Shown: positions 1 through 8,346 of the stretch, one piece after another
Layout of the letters: every line of letters begins with the position of its first letter
Position numbering within the stretch: position 1 is the stretch's first letter
The notes under the pieces: model-generated
What the model saw: the letters and a program-made list of their open reading frames with translations, nothing else
What the model was told of the DNA's origin: nothing
Databases searched by the model: none
Program-made: the position numbers and the translations under genes
DNA from: Cyanobacteria bacterium SZAS-4
GTDB taxonomy: Bacteria > Cyanobacteriota > Vampirovibrionia > Obscuribacterales > Obscuribacteraceae
NCBI GenBank assembly: GCA_018266255.1
Contig: JAFEAT010000018.1
Coordinates: forward strand, 23,164 to 87,163
Direction of reading: 5' to 3'
DNA length: 64,000 bases

Positions 1-197
1 TCATATTCCCCCAGATCATGCAGCATCTCAAGGAATTTCTGATACGGATAGATCATTTCTGGTGCCGTTTTCCCGCACTCCTTTTGAATCACCAGGATTG
101 CCTCTAACAATATTCTGCATTTTTCATAGCCATTTGTAGCCGATTTACACTTCTCTTGTATCAGTCGCCAACTAGACTTCTTTCTGTTTGAATCCAT
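1..197 (-). CDS. Hypothetical protein, partial at window edge
   Basis: An ATG at 197 opens a minus-strand frame that stays open to base 1, so at least 65 residues are present and the C-terminus lies outside the window. The start reads MDSNRKKSSWRL and the rest is charged and probably helical. It begins 33 bases after the stop of the next gene upstream on the same strand, which suggests co-transcription. I do not recognise a family. The open frame and the spacing are direct observations; that it is a gene is inference. Confidence 0.45.
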   Translation of the reverse strand, partial: MDSNRKKSSWRLIQEKCKSATNGYEKCRILLEAILVIQKECGKTAPEMIYPYQKFLEMLHDLGEY

Positions 198-229
198 ATA
201 ACAACCCGCTCTATCTGGTGGCACACCCG

Positions 230-646
230 CTATCTTTTACGTTGACTCTCAATCTCCAGCCTCGCGGCATTCGCTAGCGGATCGGTTGCAGATTGCCAAC
301 CCCGTCTCAAACTTTCCCAGGCTTGACTCCACTGACCTCTTCTAAATGAACTCTGCGCATCACGCATCTCAGCATCAAACGGGTCGATGAAATGTCGCTG
401 CTCAACTCCTTCACGAATTGCCAGTAGTGTGCTGCTCTCGACATTCGGCGACTGCAAATTCCTGTCTGCATCCGGCAACCGCAAATTTTGGACTGTACCC
501 GGCATCAATTGTTGCCATTGTTCAAAGCTTGATTGCGGCTGTATCTTTTGCGGCGTTATCTGCTGTGCCACAGACGGTTGCACCACTGATGGTTGCAGGC
601 AAGCGCTAGCAACCATTACGTTGAACAATAACTCTGACTTTTTCAT
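230..646 (-). CDS. Hypothetical exported protein (138 aa)
   Basis: The protein starts MKKSELLFNVMVASACLQ, a short basic n-region and a hydrophobic stretch ending near VAQQ, consistent with a signal peptide. The mature part is Gln/Ser-rich and then helical, with repeated SFRRGQWSQAWESLRRGW-like segments reminiscent of a single helical-repeat unit. A good Shine-Dalgarno (GGAG) lies about 8 bases before the ATG. It sits between two other small minus-strand genes. I do not recognise its family or function. Confidence 0.55.
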   Translation of the reverse strand: MKKSELLFNVMVASACLQPSVVQPSVAQQITPQKIQPQSSFEQWQQLMPGTVQNLRLPDADRNLQSPNVESSTLLAIREGVEQRHFIDPFDAEMRDAQSSFRRGQWSQAWESLRRGWQSATDPLANAARLEIESQRKR

Positions 647-723
647 ACTTCATCTCCAAAACTCTTTCGCCTTGCTACCATGACTTGCGCCTCACATAAG
701 GCAATTCATTGCTTCCACACCTT

Positions 724-1053
724 TTATGTCCGAAATTTCTTCAGCACCTCGTTCGCACAGTCATCAGCTTGCGCCCAGCACTGTGTCCTTACCATGGTGG
801 GTAATCCAAATTTTTCGAAATTCTTTCGCGCAACTGCTTTGTCTACCTGTGCGTCCATGTTCAGAACATCTGCCTGATACCATATGTTTGGTCGATTTTC
901 GTGGCTATATTCAGTCACTCGCATCAGCAATCCATTCTCTGGCACCGCGTGGCTTGAACCACTCTCGATTCGTTGAGCTGAATCGTCGCCCACTTGAACT
1001 TCGATCCATCCGCCTGAGGTCAATAAAAAGTAAAAGCTCGTTTTATTCAACAC
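724..1053 (-). CDS. Hypothetical protein (109 aa), GTG start
   Basis: A GTG at 1053 is preceded by GAGGAG about 11 bases upstream. The sequence contains a beta-rich N-terminal half (FYFLLTSGGWIEVQVGDDS) and a helical C-terminal half with two cysteines in RTQCWAQADDCANEV. I do not recognise it. It is the first gene of a three-gene minus-strand run with the exported protein at 230-646 and the partial gene at the window edge. The plus-strand frames over it have no ribosome site and poorer composition. Confidence 0.5.
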   Translation of the reverse strand: MLNKTSFYFLLTSGGWIEVQVGDDSAQRIESGSSHAVPENGLLMRVTEYSHENRPNIWYQADVLNMDAQVDKAVARKNFEKFGLPTMVRTQCWAQADDCANEVLKKFRT

Positions 1054-1215
1054 TGTTATGATTTCTCCTCACTATTTGATTTGCGACGCTTACGTGTACG
1101 CTTCTTTTCTCTTGACGCTTTGCGCGTCCAAACACGCACGCAGATAAACTCGTAGCTTCTCGCAAGGCGCAGCCACGCTACGCCTCGACTCTTCGATCGA
1201 TTCATAAATTACTTC

Positions 1216-1458
1216 CTATAAGTTCGAAGCCAAACCTGTGGTTCGCTTTTCAATGAAGTTGTCCAGGTCGCTCTTCTTGTACTTCACCAGACGACCTATT
1301 TTCACGACCGGCAAATCATATCTTTGCGTGCATTTCCACACTGCTAGCGTCTGCTCTGTTACACCAAGGTAAGTGGCTGCTTCTTTCCGACTCAGCAACA
1401 TGGACTGAAATTTTTCGATGGGCACTATATTGTTGTTGTTCTGTTGAAAGGGTTGCAT
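1216..1458 (-). CDS. Excisionase/MerR-type helix-turn-helix protein
   Basis: An 80-residue protein carrying the short winged HTH typical of phage and island excisionases and of the helix_turn_helix_17 family (AlpA/Xis-like). Segments LLSRKEAATYLGVTEQTL and VVKIGRLVKYKKSDLDNFI match the usual layout of HTH, then wing, then terminal helix. AAAGGAG sits 6 bases before the ATG. In islands such proteins act as directionality factors for an integrase or as transcription regulators. No integrase is present in the window, so a role in excision is inference and depends on a partner elsewhere. Confidence 0.8.
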   Translation of the reverse strand: MQPFQQNNNNIVPIEKFQSMLLSRKEAATYLGVTEQTLAVWKCTQRYDLPVVKIGRLVKYKKSDLDNFIEKRTTGLASNL

Positions 1459-1959
1459 AGATTCTCCTTTTGCGACCTATCTACTCGGTGCCTGCATACA
1501 GCAACAGCACAACATTCGATTCGCGGGAGACCCCTTTATTCAACTAACTAAACAGACGCCCGTGCTTCCCAAATGTTTCCACAGTGTCAGGCTTTTTTCA
1601 GCCGTTGCCGTCTAACCGCGGAAGGAAAGCACCACGGTTTCTTAATCACTCCAATCCATTGAACAATTTATCGTGCCGACGCCGCTCGGCAAAACTGTGA
1701 CCATCTCGCTTAATGCACTCTAGTGTTCCAGGTGGTCTGTTCAGCAGTTACTAAGCTCACTCAGTTGCCCTCCTCTAATTTGTGATGCAGTGAGCAAATT
1801 ATTGCCCCATAGACTTCGCCGCCCTGACGCCTGCGGCGCTTAGAATTAGCAGCCTGACAGACATTAAACACAATACATTGGTCAGTTTCATTCTTCCCAG
1901 TGAGCTGAGGACATGAGGTCAACGTGCCTCTGGTTCAGACAGCAAAGGAGAATTCTCAA
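1459..1959. other. Intergenic region between the HTH gene and ssb
   Basis: I see no convincing coding frame in this 500-base stretch. From about 1818 onward it is the duplicated leader of ssb: the same sequence recurs inverted at 2934-3077. Within it, GACGCC and GGCGCT flank a three-base loop. The loop differs between the copies (TGC here, GAA in the other) while the arms are kept. The first part, which should hold divergent promoters, shows no clear motif. Confidence 0.5.
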
Positions 1960-2279
1960 ATGATCAATCATGTAAACGTTGTCGGTCACGTCGGTAGAAA
2001 GCCAAAAGTGACAGTTTTTCCAAGTGGAAAGAAGTTAGCGAAATTCTCCATTGCGGTCAATCAACTTGCCCGCAATGGTGCTAAACAGGCTCCTCTGTGG
2101 CTGGATATCGAAGCCTGGGAAAGTATGGCTGATCGAATAATCAAATGCGAACTCGACTCCGGCAAAATGATCGCCATCGACGGCTCCCTCGCTCCCAATG
2201 TTTATTCAGTGGAAGTAGGCGGACAGTCCAAGGAGATTCAGAAGGTGAAAGTCAAACTACTGTCATTCGAATTGATGAC
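1818..2279 (+). repeat. Inverted duplication, intact copy (leader plus ssb)
   Basis: This segment aligns base by base with the reverse complement of 2618-3077. Shared blocks include ATTAGCAGCCTGACAGACAT, TGGTTCAGACAGCAAAGG, ATTGCGGTCAA and GGATATCGAAGCCTG. It spans about 140 bases of leader and most of ssb. The two copies are arranged head-out with about 340 bases between them. Ends are approximate because I aligned them by eye. Confidence 0.8.
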
Positions 2280-2376
2280 CAAAAAGGAATCTGGCGGTGC
2301 AGCCCCACCATACGAATCCGAGGAAACTGCAATGACCGTGCACGAAGACTCACCTGAATCGAAAAAGTCAAACTAG
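1960..2376 (+). CDS. ssb: Single-stranded DNA-binding protein
   Basis: An OB-fold SSB of 138 residues. It shows the usual opening (INHVNVVGHVGRKPKVTVFPSG), the conserved core KFSIAVNQ with W..IEAWE after it, the later K.IAIDGSL strand and a final VKLLSFELM strand. It binds ssDNA during replication, repair and conjugative transfer. I prefer the ATG at 1960 to the GTG at 1924 because AAAGGAG lies 9 bases upstream. The C-terminal tail is acidic (ESEETAMTVHEDSPESKKSN) but lacks the DxxF tip that recruits partner proteins in most chromosomal SSBs, which suggests an accessory, element-borne SSB. A strong hairpin terminator follows. Confidence 0.9.
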   Translation: MINHVNVVGHVGRKPKVTVFPSGKKLAKFSIAVNQLARNGAKQAPLWLDIEAWESMADRIIKCELDSGKMIAIDGSLAPNVYSVEVGGQSKEIQKVKVKLLSFELMTKKESGGAAPPYESEETAMTVHEDSPESKKSN

Positions 2377-2419
2377 AGCGACGCGCATCAGCATCAGCCT
2401 GGCACCACAAACTGCCAAC

Positions 2420-2455
2420 AACGAAAGATGATGAAAGTCATCTTTCGTTTTGCTT
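2420..2455 (+). terminator. Intrinsic terminator after ssb
   Basis: AACGAAAGATGA at 2420-2431 pairs perfectly with TCATCTTTCGTT at 2438-2449 around a six-base loop, and T-rich sequence follows. It lies 44 bases after the ssb stop codon. Confidence 0.85.
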
Positions 2456-2617
2456 CTCTCTGACTTTCATCTCTGCGTCTTTAGCAGTTTATAGTTAATG
2501 CCAGTCAAAAACTGATGCGCACTTCATTTTGCTTTTTTCGATCAGGTTTGTCTAAGCACGATCATTACACTTTCTAGGCATTCGCCTGGCGGTGCAAAAT
2601 CGCAGGCTTACTTTTAT

Positions 2618-2933
2618 TCTTCAATTCAAATTATCAATAGTTTGACTCTCACCTTTCTGCTTCCCTGGACAATCCACCTATTTCCAATAAATAAACGGTG
2701 CATGCTATGAGCCCTCCTGGGGGCGATCAGTTTGCCTGATTCGTCGATGCATTTGAAAACACGTAGCCATGCTCTCTCAGGCTTCGATATCCTGCCATTG
2801 GAAATTCTGCTTATCACTACTTGGGCAAATTGGTTGACCGCAATCGAGAATCCAACTACCTTCTTTCCACTTTAGAAAACGTTCCTTCTGTTTTCAAACC
2901 AACGAGACTTACTACGTTTTCGTAATTGCTCAA
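2618..2933 (-). pseudogene. Decayed inverted copy of ssb
   Basis: Reading the minus strand from a TTG at 2933 (where the intact gene has ATG) gives SNYENVVSLVG, then a frameshift before SGKKVVGFSIAVNQFAQ, which matches SGKKLAKFSIAVNQLAR of the intact protein. Further down, FKCIDESGKLIA and RKVRVKLLII match IKCELDSGKMIA and QKVKVKLLSF. The frame is lost after TFSKVERR, where TAG follows, and other gaps are present. It therefore cannot give a full SSB. The leader upstream of it is also retained (see the repeat entries). Confidence 0.85.
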
Positions 2934-3077
2934 TTGAATTCACCTTTGCTGTCTGAACCAGCTGCAAGTTGACCTCAAGTCCGCAGCATACTGGTAACAA
3001 TGAAACTGCTCAATGTATTCTGATTAATGTCTGTCAGGCTGCTAATCTTCAGCGCCTTCGGCGTCAGGGCGAGTAAG
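2618..3077 (-). repeat. Inverted duplication, decayed copy (leader plus ssb)
   Basis: The reverse complement of this segment matches 1818-2279. The leader part (2934-3077) is conserved about as well as the coding part, including the small GACGCC...GGCGCT hairpin arms. Confidence 0.8.
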
Positions 3078-3164
3078 GGTTTTTTGCCCCAGGGTTTATG
3101 TAGGTTGCTCCTCGCACATTCCTCTTTTCGATTATTCCCAGGAGTTCTTTTCATGCTCATTCTC

Positions 3165-3480
3165 CACTCTTCGGATCCTCTCTTCTCTTCTTCTTCTCTT
3201 CTTCTTCTTCTCTTCTTGTTCTCTTCCTGTCCTCTTCTTGTCCTCTCTTCTTGTCCTCTCTTCTTGTCTACTCCTTATCTACATTTCCTTTTTTGCCCAT
3301 CATCTTTTCCAACCAATCAATTTCCTTCCATTCCTTATGTTTACTCTTTCTTCTTTCTTTTTCCTCTTTTTTAGCAGAAGGTCCAAGAACCGCTTATGCT
3401 GCGGCTTGCCGTGTCCTATTCTTACGTCTATTTTGTTTCTTTCCTTTCTTTTTTATTCCCTACAAAAACACGTCGGCTAC
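3165..3480 (+). repeat. Polypyrimidine (CT-rich) tract
   Basis: About 300 bases consist almost wholly of C and T on the plus strand, with short tandem units such as TCCTCTCTTCTTG repeated between 3230 and 3270. The open frames over it are low-complexity Ser/Leu/Phe strings without ribosome sites, so I do not call them genes. It lies between the ssb duplication and the mobilization genes. The rest of the gap (3481-3645) holds the palindrome listed below. Confidence 0.7.
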
Positions 3481-3589
3481 AGGACGTTTGTAGGGCAGGA
3501 TAAAGAAAAAAGAGTGAGAGCTCGTACGTGCCACCACTGCCGGTTTATCGACATCATTGATTTTTCTCCTGGCAATTAATGATCGCTAT

Positions 3590-3603
3590 CACCACCTGTG
3601 GTG
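3590..3603. promoter_or_regulatory. Palindrome upstream of the RHH gene (possible operator or oriT arm)
   Basis: CACCAC CT GTGGTG is a perfect dyad 42 bases before the start of the ribbon-helix-helix gene, with weaker AT-rich symmetry around it (AATTAA on both sides). Such dyads serve as RHH operators and often sit at oriT of mobilizable elements. The assignment is inferred from position; no nic site can be recognised with certainty. Confidence 0.4.
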
Positions 3604-3645
3604 TTATGCTGAATTAAAGGATCGGTTCGATGAGGAGAGAAAATT

Positions 3646-4137
3646 ATGCCTCCAAGCAAAAAATTTATATCAGCATCAGTCGCACTGACCGCAGCAGACA
3701 GAATAGCCCTTGCCAAGCTCGCAGATGCGCTGGGCAAGCCTAAAGGCGAAGTCGCTCGTAATGCGATCAAATGGTACGTAGCAAACTACGAAGTAATTTC
3801 AAACAAAGAAGAGGAAGATGCAAAAAGAGAGAAAGAAGAACGTTTAACTAGAGTAATTTTGAAAGCTACAAATCGAATCATCGCAGTAATTCAAAATTGC
3901 ACGAGCAGAATCTGCAGCCTGCAAGTTCGCTGCATTATCGACTCCAACATAACTATGATGATGTTCTACCGCATGCTCCCTCCGGACACCGCAGATCAAA
4001 TCATGGCCAAAATGTACCGCATGGCCATCACTCGAGTGACACGCAAAATCCCGCCCGAAGAGTTGAAAATCACCAACATGATTCGCGAAGGTCTGGAACA
4101 AGTAATTCTGGACGAAGAACTTCCAAAAGCCAGTTAG
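3646..4137 (+). CDS. Ribbon-helix-helix relaxosome accessory protein (MobC/TraJ-like role)
   Basis: 163 residues. The N-terminal 45 residues (KKFISASVALTAADRIALA, then LADALGKPKGEVARNAI) read as an RHH DNA-binding fold: a beta strand and two helices. A charged helix rich in Glu/Lys follows, and then a helical C-terminal domain. A GAGGAG site stands before the ATG. It lies directly upstream of the relaxase, where many mobilizable elements encode an RHH protein that bends oriT and represses its own operon. I infer that role here; the C-terminal domain is not recognised. Confidence 0.65.
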   Translation: MPPSKKFISASVALTAADRIALAKLADALGKPKGEVARNAIKWYVANYEVISNKEEEDAKREKEERLTRVILKATNRIIAVIQNCTSRICSLQVRCIIDSNITMMMFYRMLPPDTADQIMAKMYRMAITRVTRKIPPEELKITNMIREGLEQVILDEELPKAS

Positions 4138-4184
4138 ATCCACAATCACAAGATCTATAGACACCGCTCCACGAGGCATAACCA

Positions 4185-6575
4185 ATGCGCTCCGTAGCGA
4201 AAGGCAATTACATAAAGGGCGCCGGCGGGGTCAAACATGCCCTCGCCCACGTCCGTTATCTGCAAATGAGAGGGGGCGACGACCGCGAACACGCTCTCGG
4301 TGGGAAACGACTATTTATAGATGCGAACCGCAGCGCAATTAGTGGAAGCGAAGTGAATGAACGAATCAAACAGCAAAACGAAAATGGTGTCGTCATCCAT
4401 CGCGTCGTGCTGTCTCCAGGTGTGCCTGGAGTAGACCTGGATAATTACGTTCGCGCCGTTCTCTCGGCGCTCAAACATTCGACCGGACAGGATATTGAAT
4501 ACTACGCCACCAAACATCGAAATACAGACCACGATCACAGCCACGTTGTCATCATGGGTCGTGACGAACACGGCAAACAAGTGCGGATGAACCGCCACAA
4601 CTACAAAACAATTCGTGAAGCAGGAGATCGCTATCTCGAACGAAACCATTTATATGATCGATTTTTGGACAAAGAATTGCAAACACTCATGCGCGATGGC
4701 TATAAAAGAGATCGTGGCGATCAAAGTTTTGAACGACTTCTCGAAGACCTGAAAGATCCTCGCACGTTCGAAGAATGTGACGAGCAGAGGCGAAAAGAAA
4801 CAAACGAATTTATCAAAGAGTTCGCAGATTCTGCTCTTCCGAAAAGTGAACGCATCGATCGCGACAACGTCATCTACACTAAATATAGCTCTCTCGAAGA
4901 TCTTCTAGAACTCGATCGCAAGCTGGTTTCAGGTGAGCTACCTCGCCTGTCTTCAGATCAATATCAAAAAATGTGGTCGTGGATCGGCAACAAAAAGCAA
5001 TTCGGCAACGACTATTATGTAAGGAAAGCCGAAGCAGATCGACTACATCAACAATTCGATGAAGACCTTAAACGATCTCTCCACACGGACAACAGCCCAC
5101 CCAAAAGTTTTAAACAGTATATTTTCGAGAGCAGAGGAAGACTGCTTGAATGGCATGAAAAATACGAGATAAACACTCAACGGTCTCAACTACAAAAACA
5201 CATCGACAAGCTCGATCAAAGTGGCTCAGATGACCTTGAAAAACGAGCCGGACTTATTGAGCAACTTGATTGGTTAGATGCGATGGCGGCAGAACGCATC
5301 GAATCTAAAAATGAATTACCTGAAATTCAACGTTCGAAGGAGAGCGAAAATTCTATGCAATCCAACTTCGCTGAAAATAGAAATCTTATAAACACAGAAG
5401 AACGAGACCGCTGGGGCAGCGAACTTGTAGACCGCGCCTGGAAAAAACTGTTGGGTGACCACCCTGAAATCTATGATAAAGCCTCACCGCAAGGAAGGAT
5501 GTCTATCCAGGAAGCCCTCGGTCGAGAAATATCGAAATTGACAGCTGAAGACCACCAGCAACACAAACTAGATCGTATTGATTTGGAGAAATTAGAGGCA
5601 CAACAGGAAAATTACGTTGCTATCGAGAAAAACAAAGAATCGATCAAGCTCGCTGAAGAAGATGCAGCACGAGACGAAACAGCGTTAGAGCGAGACGAAA
5701 TAGCGTTAGATCGAGATGGAGAAGATGCATCACGAGTCGAAGAAGCGGTCGACCGAGACGAAAAAGATGAAGAGCAAGACCTACACGATTCTATCGACGC
5801 AAAGCAAGAACTTGAGTTTGACGGAGAGTTAGAGCGACGAGCCTGGACAAATGTGACAAAGGATAGAGTGTTCGATCTCTATGAATTGAAACCTGACAAA
5901 ATGCAGCAAGAGCGTGCTGTCTGGAGACAAGAAATTGAAAAGGTTTATGTGGAAGACGAGATTATTCTCTTCAATGAAACAAATTCGTCTCCGCGAATCA
6001 ATTTCGACGACAGGATTGAAGGGTATCAGGTCTCGGTCCATGACCGCGCTTATACTCGAGCATTTGAAGATCGCACCTGGGACTTCGCCAATCTGGCACC
6101 GGAGTTTCAAGAACGAATAATTGATGCCTGGTCAGAAGAAGTTGGTCGATTAACAAAGGAGGATGAACGCTCACTAGAGAAACCAGACTCTGAGACAGTG
6201 CAAAATCGAATGCAATTTTTTGACCCATCACTGGAACCGAACAGAGACCATTCGTGTTCTGACATCAACACGATCATTTTTGACAATGAGCCTTCAATAA
6301 CACTCTCCGAACCTGACAAAACTCGAACGGACCAACAAATTGATCTCTGGCAAGAAATTGCTTTCAGCTCTGAACCCGACAAACATCATCAGACGTTCGA
6401 CCAGACAATGAGCCAGCAGGTGCAGCAAGACATGCACCAGCAAATACAACAAAGTTTCTTGGAAAACCAACATATCCACACTCAAGCAGAAATCAGTAAA
6501 ACGCACGTCAACATCGAACAACAAAGAGAGCGCGAAGACGAGCGCATCGACGACGGAAGAGAACACACTCGATAA
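4185..6575 (+). CDS. Relaxase (HUH family) with repeat-bearing C-terminal region
   Basis: 796 residues. The N-terminal ~180 residues form a relaxase domain of the MobA/VirD2 (MOBP-like) type: HVRYLQMRGGDDRE near residues 22-35 offers a candidate catalytic tyrosine. H111-RNTDHDHS-H120 followed by VVIMG is the metal-binding three-histidine motif. It would nick oriT and lead the strand into the recipient. The C-terminal ~500 residues are charged and contain about three units of the pattern RAW..(L)...FDL..L.P......W..E (near 5419-5540, 5831-5950 and 6043-6153), a block with alternating D/E-R-A-L, and a Gln-rich tail (QQVQQDMHQQIQQSF) ending in basic HTR. The same tail ends the next two proteins. 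It heads an operon with them and with the coupling ATPase. Confidence 0.88.
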   Translation: MRSVAKGNYIKGAGGVKHALAHVRYLQMRGGDDREHALGGKRLFIDANRSAISGSEVNERIKQQNENGVVIHRVVLSPGVPGVDLDNYVRAVLSALKHSTGQDIEYYATKHRNTDHDHSHVVIMGRDEHGKQVRMNRHNYKTIREAGDRYLERNHLYDRFLDKELQTLMRDGYKRDRGDQSFERLLEDLKDPRTFEECDEQRRKETNEFIKEFADSALPKSERIDRDNVIYTKYSSLEDLLELDRKLVSGELPRLSSDQYQKMWSWIGNKKQFGNDYYVRKAEADRLHQQFDEDLKRSLHTDNSPPKSFKQYIFESRGRLLEWHEKYEINTQRSQLQKHIDKLDQSGSDDLEKRAGLIEQLDWLDAMAAERIESKNELPEIQRSKESENSMQSNFAENRNLINTEERDRWGSELVDRAWKKLLGDHPEIYDKASPQGRMSIQEALGREISKLTAEDHQQHKLDRIDLEKLEAQQENYVAIEKNKESIKLAEEDAARDETALERDEIALDRDGEDASRVEEAVDRDEKDEEQDLHDSIDAKQELEFDGELERRAWTNVTKDRVFDLYELKPDKMQQERAVWRQEIEKVYVEDEIILFNETNSSPRINFDDRIEGYQVSVHDRAYTRAFEDRTWDFANLAPEFQERIIDAWSEEVGRLTKEDERSLEKPDSETVQNRMQFFDPSLEPNRDHSCSDINTIIFDNEPSITLSEPDKTRTDQQIDLWQEIAFSSEPDKHHQTFDQTMSQQVQQDMHQQIQQSFLENQHIHTQAEISKTHVNIEQQREREDERIDDGREHTR

Positions 6576-6618
6576 CAAGGAAGCAAGCACTAACTTCCCT
6601 GCAAGCTTCGTTAACAAT

Positions 6619-6654
6619 AATTTTTCATCAATCAACAATTTTTCATCAATCAAC
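6619..6654 (+). repeat. 18-bp exact tandem repeat
   Basis: The unit AATTTTTCATCAATCAAC occurs twice without a break just before the ribosome-binding region of the next gene. It may be an operator or simple slippage; nothing else nearby supports a choice. Confidence 0.7.
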
Positions 6655-6675
6655 ATTCAAGTTGGTAGCCACAGC

Positions 6676-8346
6676 ATGGACCTGAAAAGCCTTCACTCCC
6701 ATTTCCAAAATTCGAACTACGAACCAGACACCGCCGATGATGCCTGGAAAAGACTGTACGGCGACAAGCCGTTCAATTTAGAAAGTCTGGACTTTAGAGA
6801 ACGGCTCGCCACAGCAAAAGCCTGGAGAGAACAATCAATCAAGCTGGCTCAAGAAGAAGCAACGAAACAAGGGCGAGCGGTCGCAGACACAACTCGACGC
6901 AACTTAATTACATCACTTTGCCAGATGAACAAATCACAGCAAGCCGATACTGGAGAACAACTTATGCACGATACTACAAGTTCAAATAACGCCAACGGAA
7001 TATCATACGAATACCAGCAAGAAGAATCAAACAAGGTTCGTGAAACAAACGAAATACTGGAAAAGGAAGACCAACGGCAGGAACAGTTAAGACAAGAAGA
7101 ACAAATACGAGACGAGCAGCGCCAACAAGAGCAAGAGTTATACGAGCAAAAGCAACACGAACAACGACTGGACGAACAACGGCAAGAAGAGCAACAACAA
7201 AACGATCGAAGACAACAAGAACAATACACATACGAACAGCAGCAACGAGAGCAACAACAGGAAGAGCAGCGACAACAGGAGCAACAGCAAACCGAACAAA
7301 AACAACTGGAGCAACAACAAGAAGAGCAGCGACAGCAAGAGCAACAACAAGACGAACAAAGACAACAAGAACAACTTCAGGAAGAGCAGCGACAACATGA
7401 AGCAGCAGCACGAGAGGAAGACGACCGCGCCCACGAACAAGCTGAAAATCGCTACAAAGAACTGACAGAAATGGACCAGCTGCGACAGGCAGCCCAACGA
7501 TTCGGTCCCGATTCACCTGACGGCATCCTCTCCCGCTTTTTAGATTTCCTGGAAAAAGACAAACAACACCACGAAACCAAAACAATTGCATTCGATCCTG
7601 TGCCTCACGGCTCCGATATCGAAAGACCATCATATGACGACGCTGATCCAATCTTGGACCGTTATGCATTCGACCACGATGAACATGACGAAATGTTCGA
7701 CGCACCAGAATACGACTACGACCGCGAGGTCCTGGACGGGCTGCTCAATTCTTTCGACCGTTCGCTCGACGTGAACAAAGACATCGACTTGAGTATTCAG
7801 GGACCGATGCTTATAGACGAATTGGACAGAGCCTTCGATCTGGACCGAGATGTAGAAACTAACTGGCATCTAGACCTTAAAGCAACCGGAAAGGAACTCG
7901 ATCTTGATTCACTTTTCTCTAACAATCACCTCGATGAAAATTCTCCATTTACCTACGAAAGTATCGACCGAGTTCTTCTGGGTGAAGAGCAATCACTGAA
8001 ACTTTCCGTACACGAAAGATCTGAAATCGAACAACGAATAGACAACTGGCAAGACTACGCCTTCGACCCAATTTTAATTCGAGAGCAGAACGAAATTGGC
8101 TACTCAGCCAATCGAGGCAACGTCACTGACCACAACCCAGGTACCCACGGACCGGAACACTCGCAACTAGAGCAACAAACAGTCGATCAAATTATGCAAC
8201 AGCAAGTCCAGCAACAGATGCAATCACAAATCCAGCAAAACTTTGAGAGTCCATTCCGACTGCAAAATCAAGGTGTAGCTGGTCAAACTCAGAACAAAGA
8301 ACAAGAACAACAGCGCGAAGACGAAAGTAATCAACACACTCGTTGA
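6676..8346 (+). CDS. Gln-rich coiled-coil protein sharing relaxase C-terminal module
   Basis: 556 residues, no known family. Residues 15-58 (TADDAWKRLYGDKPFNLESL and on to AWREQSIKLAQEE) are one copy of the repeat found in the relaxase. Residues ~120-260 are a long Gln/Glu/Arg coiled coil with units such as QQQEEQRQQEQ. The middle is acidic, with several copies of a D-L-D.xF-D pattern. The C-terminus repeats the relaxase tail: RIDNWQDYAFDPILI, then QQQVQQQMQSQIQQNF, then charged residues and HTR. It lies 100 bases after the relaxase, and its stop overlaps the next start by four bases. By position and shared tail it could be a relaxosome component or a co-transferred substrate of the coupling protein. 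That is inference. Confidence 0.75.
   Translation: MDLKSLHSHFQNSNYEPDTADDAWKRLYGDKPFNLESLDFRERLATAKAWREQSIKLAQEEATKQGRAVADTTRRNLITSLCQMNKSQQADTGEQLMHDTTSSNNANGISYEYQQEESNKVRETNEILEKEDQRQEQLRQEEQIRDEQRQQEQELYEQKQHEQRLDEQRQEEQQQNDRRQQEQYTYEQQQREQQQEEQRQQEQQQTEQKQLEQQQEEQRQQEQQQDEQRQQEQLQEEQRQHEAAAREEDDRAHEQAENRYKELTEMDQLRQAAQRFGPDSPDGILSRFLDFLEKDKQHHETKTIAFDPVPHGSDIERPSYDDADPILDRYAFDHDEHDEMFDAPEYDYDREVLDGLLNSFDRSLDVNKDIDLSIQGPMLIDELDRAFDLDRDVETNWHLDLKATGKELDLDSLFSNNHLDENSPFTYESIDRVLLGEEQSLKLSVHERSEIEQRIDNWQDYAFDPILIREQNEIGYSANRGNVTDHNPGTHGPEHSQLEQQTVDQIMQQQVQQQMQSQIQQNFESPFRLQNQGVAGQTQNKEQEQQREDESNQHTR

Noticed and set aside
3027..3579. Several overlapping open frames in the CT-rich tract
   Set aside because: They are low-complexity Ser/Leu/Phe strings created by the polypyrimidine sequence, have no ribosome site and conflict with one another.
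6849..7705. Long minus-strand frames opposite the Gln-rich coiled coil
   Set aside because: They are mirror frames of CAA/GAG repeats; the plus-strand protein has the operon context, the shared module and a proper start.
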